Shown here one piece after another: positions 7,634-11,042 of a DNA stretch of 11,042 nucleotides. Under the pieces are notes generated by a model that was given only the letters and a program-made list of their open reading frames with translations, was not told the origin of the DNA and did no database searches. Each line of letters begins with the position of its first letter. The stretch's first letter is position 1. Origin of the DNA: Bacillota bacterium (GTDB lineage: Bacteria > Bacillota > Clostridia > Peptostreptococcales > Anaerovoracaceae); contig JAFZRK010000071.1 in assembly GCA_017619905.1 (NCBI GenBank), forward strand, positions 1 to 11,042, read 5' to 3'. Both the position numbers and the translations under genes were made by a program.

Positions 7634-7972
7634 CTATCCTAACCTTGCGTCTCTGAGCGGCTTGTCCCAGAACACTTTACCGCCCTGCTCCGCGGCCAGC
7701 TCGTCGATCACTGCGCGGAAGCTCTCCAGAAGCTCCGCCTCGCGCTTCTTGGAGCGGCGCCCCTTGCCTTCGAACAGGACCTTGCTGAAATACGCGTCGT
7801 AGGACACCGCGTAGTCCTCCTCGTCCCTGTGCGGGAAGAACGTTGCGGCCGCTTCGTACTTAATATTGCCCGCCTCGGAATCCGAGACCAGCATCACCAG
7901 AGCCGCGCGGCGCTCCACGTCGTTAAACTTAAGCTCCGCCTTAAAATACTGTTCGTATACGTTGATTACCAT
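7634..7972 (-). CDS. Conserved-looking hypothetical protein (112 aa)
   Basis: I do not recognise this protein. It is soluble, with no signal peptide or membrane segment. It has an N-terminal strand-rich part (MVINVYEQYFKAELKF), a middle part rich in aromatic and acidic residues (FFPHRDEEDYAVSYDAYF), a basic patch GKGRRSKKRE, a helical segment rich in Glu and Ala, and the ending WDKPLRDARLG. The frame extends to a TTG at 7999, but the ATG at 7972 is the better start because GGAGG (7980-7984) lies seven bases before it. It sits between the rhodanese-like lipoprotein and acylphosphatase genes and ends four bases before the latter, so it is co-expressed with both. GC-rich codon use matches its neighbours, which argues that it is a real resident gene. 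Confidence 0.75.
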   Translation of the reverse strand: MVINVYEQYFKAELKFNDVERRAALVMLVSDSEAGNIKYEAAATFFPHRDEEDYAVSYDAYFSKVLFEGKGRRSKKREAELLESFRAVIDELAAEQGGKVFWDKPLRDARLG

Positions 7973-7979
7973 TATCGTT

Positions 7980-7984
7980 CCTCC
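7980..7984 (-). promoter_or_regulatory. Ribosome binding site that decides the start of the 112-aa protein
   Basis: GGAGG on the minus strand is followed by AACGATA and then ATG at 7972. It selects this ATG over the in-frame TTG at 7999, whose upstream sequence lies in a hairpin. Confidence 0.75.
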
Positions 7985-7990
7985 GTCCGC

Positions 7991-8012
7991 CGGCTGCAAA
8001 ACCGCGCAGCCG
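7991..8012 (-). other. Intercistronic hairpin
   Basis: CGGCTGC and GCAGCCG form a perfect seven-pair stem around an eight-base loop, eight bases after the lipoprotein stop codon. No T-run follows, so it is probably not a terminator. It may protect the upstream mRNA end or tune expression of the two downstream genes. The pairing is seen directly; the role is inferred. Confidence 0.45.
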
Positions 8013-8020
8013 TAAAAGCC

Positions 8021-8797
8021 CTACTCTATCTTTATCGTTACGTCTCCGCCGGACAGCAGCTCCGTCATCCGGGCGGCGTCCAGGTCCACGTGCCCCAGCC
8101 TGGTATAGGACCAGGAGTTGGAACCGTAGAATATTACTAACTGATCTCCGGAGTACAGCACTATGTCTCCGGGGACGGTAGTGGTCTGCGCGTCGCTGCG
8201 GGGAAGACTCTTTCCTATCGAACCCACCTGCTCGAAACCGCCGTACATGGACATCTGCACGGTAAGCGGCAGCATCTCCTTAAGAGCGTCCACGGACGCG
8301 TTGTCCTCCCAGGTAACCGGCACCTGCGTTCCGCCTATCGTAAGCTTCATCTCGCCCTCCCCCGGCTTTTCCACCGGGCCTGTCCAGCTGTTGATCCCGC
8401 CGAACTCGTACACGTTTACATATCCCATGTCCGCCAGCTTCTGCGACGCCTCCCTGCTCCGCCTGCCCGTGCGGCAGTAGACCAGTATTATCTGCTGAAG
8501 ATCCGGCAGCTGCGCGGGCCTTTCCGTTCCTATGCTCTCGTTGGGAAGAAGCACCGCGCCCGGAATGTGACCCCCGTCGTATTCGTCCTGCCTGCGCACG
8601 TCCAGGATGATGTGACCGTCGTCCCTTGCCATCATCTCCTTAGCCTGATCCTGCGAGATGTGGGTGTATGACGCAGCCGGAACAGCGTTCCCCTGCCCCG
8701 AACCGTTATCCGGCGCAGCGTTGTTCTGCCCGCCCCGCGAAGCGCAGCCGGAAAGAATGAGGATCAGTATTAGGATGATAATTGCGAAGTATTTCAT
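8021..8797 (-). CDS. Lipoprotein with rhodanese and cyclophilin-like domains
   Basis: The 258-residue protein begins with a hydrophobic stretch and the lipobox LSGC (C18), so it should be a lipid-anchored surface protein. A low-complexity linker rich in Gly, Asn and Ala (about 19-43) follows. Residues 44-140 form a rhodanese domain: LDVRRQDEYDGGHIPGA, then VYCRTGRRS with the active-site cysteine C108, then FGGINSW. Residues from about 150 to the end match the cyclophilin-like fold family, with MLPLTVQM, SLPRS, PGDIVLYSGDQLVIFY and SYTRLGHVD. Rhodanese domains handle sulfane sulfur or act as sulfur or redox carriers; the cyclophilin-like part has no known activity that I can assign. The ATG at 8797 has AAGGAG about 14 bases upstream, a long spacing. 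It is the first gene of a three-gene operon with the 112-aa protein and acylphosphatase. Confidence 0.88.
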   Translation of the reverse strand: MKYFAIIILILILILSGCASRGGQNNAAPDNGSGQGNAVPAASYTHISQDQAKEMMARDDGHIILDVRRQDEYDGGHIPGAVLLPNESIGTERPAQLPDLQQIILVYCRTGRRSREASQKLADMGYVNVYEFGGINSWTGPVEKPGEGEMKLTIGGTQVPVTWEDNASVDALKEMLPLTVQMSMYGGFEQVGSIGKSLPRSDAQTTTVPGDIVLYSGDQLVIFYGSNSWSYTRLGHVDLDAARMTELLSGGDVTIKIE

Positions 8798-8914
8798 GAT
8801 TATAGGTTAATCTCCTTATAGAATAATACCATAAATCTAACAGTGATTGTTTGTTTTCAATACATTCTTGAAATGTTATACTATGCTTGATAATTAGGAA
8901 ACGGATGACCAAGT
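8798..8914. other. AT-rich divergent intergenic region
   Basis: This stretch separates the minus-strand lipoprotein operon from the plus-strand NUDIX-helicase pair and marks the change in base composition. It holds the lipoprotein ribosome binding site (AAGGAG on the minus strand, 8812-8817) and the predicted NUDIX promoter. No direct repeat, integrase site or tRNA end was seen in it. Confidence 0.6.
8854..8882 (+). promoter_or_regulatory. Predicted promoter of the NUDIX-helicase pair
   Basis: TGTTATACT (8874-8882) is an extended -10 element, TGn followed by TATACT. A four-of-six -35 match, TTTTCA (8854-8859), lies 17 bases upstream. The expected transcript start is near 8889, about 25 bases before the ATG at 8915. 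The leader is short and shows only weak ribosome binding signals (AGGAAA at 8896-8901, CGGAT at 8902-8906). Confidence 0.5.
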
Positions 8915-9349
8915 ATGAAGCATTTAGAAGTAGTTGGAGCAGTAATAGTATACGATGGGAAAGTCCTTTGCATGCAGCGCGGCGAAGGTAAGTATCCTTA
9001 TGTCTCGCTCAAGTATGAATTTCCCGGCGGCAAAGTTGAAGCAGGCGAAACCCATCCTGAAGCCCTAATGCGCGAACTACGCGAGGAAATGAACTTTGAT
9101 GTCTCAATTACCGAGGATGATTATCTAACTACTGTAAATCACAAGTATCCAGATTTCGAGATGACAATGTACTGTTATCTGTGCCATCCAACTTCTCCTG
9201 AATTCACACGTAAAGAACATATTAATCATGTGTGGGCGCTTCCTAAAGAGATGATGGATCTCGACTGGGCTCCAGCTGATATCCCTGTTGCGAAACTAGT
9301 ATCTAAAAAACTAACAAAGAAGAGATGTACGAAAACCTCGCAACAATAG
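8915..9349 (+). CDS. NUDIX hydrolase, NudG/MutT-like nucleoside triphosphate pyrophosphohydrolase
   Basis: This family hydrolyses (deoxy)nucleoside triphosphates, often oxidised ones, to the monophosphate and pyrophosphate. The 144-residue protein has the NUDIX box GKVEAGE-x7-REL-R-EE intact from the first glycine to the metal-binding glutamates; only the usual late glycine is replaced by asparagine. EVVGAVIVYDGKVLCMQR before the box and LDWAPADIPVAKL near the end resemble E. coli NudG and related 8-oxo-dGTP or CTP pyrophosphohydrolases. The ATG at 8915 keeps the entire domain. The last 25 bases overlap the start of the helicase gene in another frame, so the two are probably co-translated. 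Its codon use is more AT-rich than the glycogen operon. Substrate is not determinable; it could clean nucleotide pools or destroy a signalling nucleotide linked to the helicase. Confidence 0.92.
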   Translation: MKHLEVVGAVIVYDGKVLCMQRGEGKYPYVSLKYEFPGGKVEAGETHPEALMRELREEMNFDVSITEDDYLTTVNHKYPDFEMTMYCYLCHPTSPEFTRKEHINHVWALPKEMMDLDWAPADIPVAKLVSKKLTKKRCTKTSQQ

Positions 9350-11042
9350 ATCTTGAAACCGCACTTTACGCGGGCTATATCGACGGAACTGCAGCAGCTA
9401 AAGAGCAATACATGCCTAAGCTGCTGACTAACAACGCCAAAACTCAAACCAAGGTCCTTACAAGTATCATCTCGGAACTCGAATCTTGCGATGAGTTCCT
9501 CTTTTCTGTTGCTTTCGTTACAAACAGCGGTGTCGAATGCCTTATTGATACTTTGCTAAAACTTAGGAACAAAGGCATTAAGGGTAAGATACTTGCATCA
9601 CAGTATCAGAACTTTACTGAACCTAGAGCACTTAAGAGACTTATTGGTTTCGACAATATAGAGGTTCGCATACAAACTGAAAACAACTTCCACGCCAAAG
9701 GCTACCTATTCCGACATGGTACAGGTCATACCCTTATCATTGGAAGCAGCAACCTTACGCAGAACGCTCTTTGCGAAAACAATGAATGGAACCTTCGTGT
9801 TTCATCATTCGAAAAAGGCTCAATAGTTAGTGATATCCGCGGTGAATTCGATCGTCAGTTTGCAGATGCCACTATCGTAGATGATGAGTATATAAGGGTC
9901 TATAGCGAAATCTACAAGAACCAACATAATGCTCGTCTTAATAGTCTTAGGCAAGCTCAGGAAGCCGCAACAATCGACATTTCGGATGCATTCAGACCCA
10001 GTCCTAACAAGATGCAGAAAGAAGCCTTAACTGCACTTGCAAGCATACGCTCTGAAGGTGCAGACAAAGCACTGCTTATCTCTGCTACAGGTACAGGAAA
10101 AACATATCTTTCTGCCTTCGATGCATCTGCTTTTGGTGCTAAAAAGGTGCTCTTTGTTGTGCATAGAGAAAACATCGCCCGCGCTGCAATGAAGACCTTT
10201 AGGAGAGTCTTCGGTAAGAAGGTTTCTATGGGCATGTATACCGGACTGAAAAAGACTGATGCAGACTTTTTATTCTGCACAGTTCAGACTATTTCCAAGC
10301 CGGAATACTATGTAAAATTTGATCCTAATGAATTCGATTATATCGTTGTAGACGAGGTTCATAGATCTGGCGCTGTTAGTTATCAGCGGATGATGGACTA
10401 CTTTAAGCCTAAGTTTATGCTTGGAATGTCCGCCACTCCTGAAAGAACTGACGGGTACGATATTTTTAAGCGTTTCGACTATAACATCGCTTACGAAATA
10501 CGTCTCCAGGAAGCATTAGCACAGAATATGCTTTCGCCCTTCCATTATCATGGAATTACAGACCTTACAGTCAACGGAGAGATGGTGGATGATGCTACAG
10601 ATTTCAAATATCTGACTAGCGATGAACGCGTCAAGCACATATACGACATTACACGTTTTTACGGCTGTGATCGTGGCAGAATTAAAGGTTTGATATTCTG
10701 CAGTAGAGTTGAAGAAGCTATTGAGTTAGCAAAAAAACTCAGGGATCTTGGAATAAAGGCTGCAGCTCTTACTGGTTCAGATGATGAAGACAAACGAGAA
10801 GAGTATATCGAACTACTAGAATCCGATGATCCTTCGAACTACCTGGAATACCTGATAACTGTAGATATCTTTAATGAGGGAGTAGATATACCATCGGTAA
10901 ATCAGGTTGTTTTGCTCCGCCCAACGCAGTCTGCAATAATCTTTGTTCAGCAGCTTGGCCGAGGACTGAGAAAACTTGAAAACAAAGACTACGTTGTGGT
11001 CCTTGATTTTATTGGAAATTATAAAAAGAGCTTCATGATTAC
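9325..11042 (+). CDS. PLD-nuclease / superfamily II helicase protein, 3' end outside window
   Basis: The frame is open from ATG 9325 to the window end (572 codons) without a stop. Residues about 1-190 form a phospholipase D-like nuclease domain, with H123-x-K125 (NNFHAKGYLF), IIGSSNLTQNAL ending the site with N143, and E154 in ENNEWNLR. A single such motif implies dimeric action, as in PLD-type nucleases. A DEAH-like helicase core follows: Walker A ATGTGKT (254-260, K259), DEVH (343-346), SATPERTDG (from 369), a second RecA domain with GLIFCSRVEEA, and motif VI QLGRGLR (543-549). This order matches Bacillota proteins that end in a DUF3427 domain, expected downstream of the window. An in-frame TAA at 9304 fixes the start after it; ATG 9325 with AAAGAAGAG just upstream fits the family N-terminus. 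It overlaps the NUDIX gene by 25 bases. A defence or DNA repair role is likely but not shown. Confidence 0.92.
   Translation, partial: MYENLATIDLETALYAGYIDGTAAAKEQYMPKLLTNNAKTQTKVLTSIISELESCDEFLFSVAFVTNSGVECLIDTLLKLRNKGIKGKILASQYQNFTEPRALKRLIGFDNIEVRIQTENNFHAKGYLFRHGTGHTLIIGSSNLTQNALCENNEWNLRVSSFEKGSIVSDIRGEFDRQFADATIVDDEYIRVYSEIYKNQHNARLNSLRQAQEAATIDISDAFRPSPNKMQKEALTALASIRSEGADKALLISATGTGKTYLSAFDASAFGAKKVLFVVHRENIARAAMKTFRRVFGKKVSMGMYTGLKKTDADFLFCTVQTISKPEYYVKFDPNEFDYIVVDEVHRSGAVSYQRMMDYFKPKFMLGMSATPERTDGYDIFKRFDYNIAYEIRLQEALAQNMLSPFHYHGITDLTVNGEMVDDATDFKYLTSDERVKHIYDITRFYGCDRGRIKGLIFCSRVEEAIELAKKLRDLGIKAAALTGSDDEDKREEYIELLESDDPSNYLEYLITVDIFNEGVDIPSVNQVVLLRPTQSAIIFVQQLGRGLRKLENKDYVVVLDFIGNYKKSFMI

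Noticed and set aside
8823..8831. Minus-strand TGGTATTAT as promoter of the lipoprotein operon
   Set aside because: The extended -10 is good, but the transcript would begin on top of the AAGGAG ribosome binding site (8812-8817) and no -35 was found, so I did not call it.
8706..8912. Minus-strand frame of 68 codons over the divergent intergenic region
   Set aside because: It overlaps the lipoprotein N-terminus in another frame, would include promoter DNA, and its translation looks random.
9304..9311. Programmed -1 frameshift at TAAAAAAC near the end of the NUDIX gene
   Set aside because: The reading phase does not give a standard X XXY YYZ slippery heptamer. An in-frame TAA at 9304 in the helicase frame and a plausible ATG at 9325 make separate translation simpler.
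9957..10280. Minus-strand frame of 107 codons inside the helicase gene
   Set aside because: It lies fully inside a helicase frame with intact motifs and has no domain signal of its own.

Overview
The window looks like part of a Bacillota chromosome, probably an anaerobic Clostridia-type bacterium. The main evidence is a glgC-glgD-glgA order with a separate, catalytically degenerate GlgD subunit, which is typical of Bacillota, together with AGGAGG-type ribosome binding sites and compact operons. I cannot assign a genus. The glycogen genes are fairly GC-rich and yet prefer the ATA isoleucine codon: 22 of 31 Ile codons in glgD by hand count.

Positions 1-6948 (+ strand) hold a glycogen metabolism operon. 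It contains the 3' part of a glycogen phosphorylase gene (glgP), glgC (ADP-glucose pyrophosphorylase), glgD (regulatory partner), glgA (ADP-glucose-dependent glycogen synthase) and an intracellular GH13 amylase/neopullulanase-like enzyme. Together they make the sugar donor, elongate the glucan and take it apart again. No branching enzyme (glgB) is in the window. The glgA-GH13 gap of 80 bases carries an 18-base perfect palindrome and two smaller hairpins.

Positions 6949-8797 hold minus-strand genes that converge on the operon across a probable bidirectional terminator. Reading from 8797 downward they are a rhodanese/cyclophilin-like lipoprotein, an unrecognised 112-residue protein, and acylphosphatase, which ends at a strong terminator. 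A separately promoted small zinc-ribbon-like protein follows.

Positions 8798-8914 are an AT-rich divergent intergenic region. After it, base composition and codon use change. On the + strand lie a NudG/MutT-like NUDIX hydrolase and, overlapping it by 25 bases, a large PLD-nuclease/superfamily II helicase that runs off the window end. This pair is the most likely accessory (defence or DNA repair) module here and the best candidate for something not well described.

No tRNA, rRNA, CRISPR array, insertion sequence or attachment site was seen. No gene-free stretch exceeds about 130 bases.
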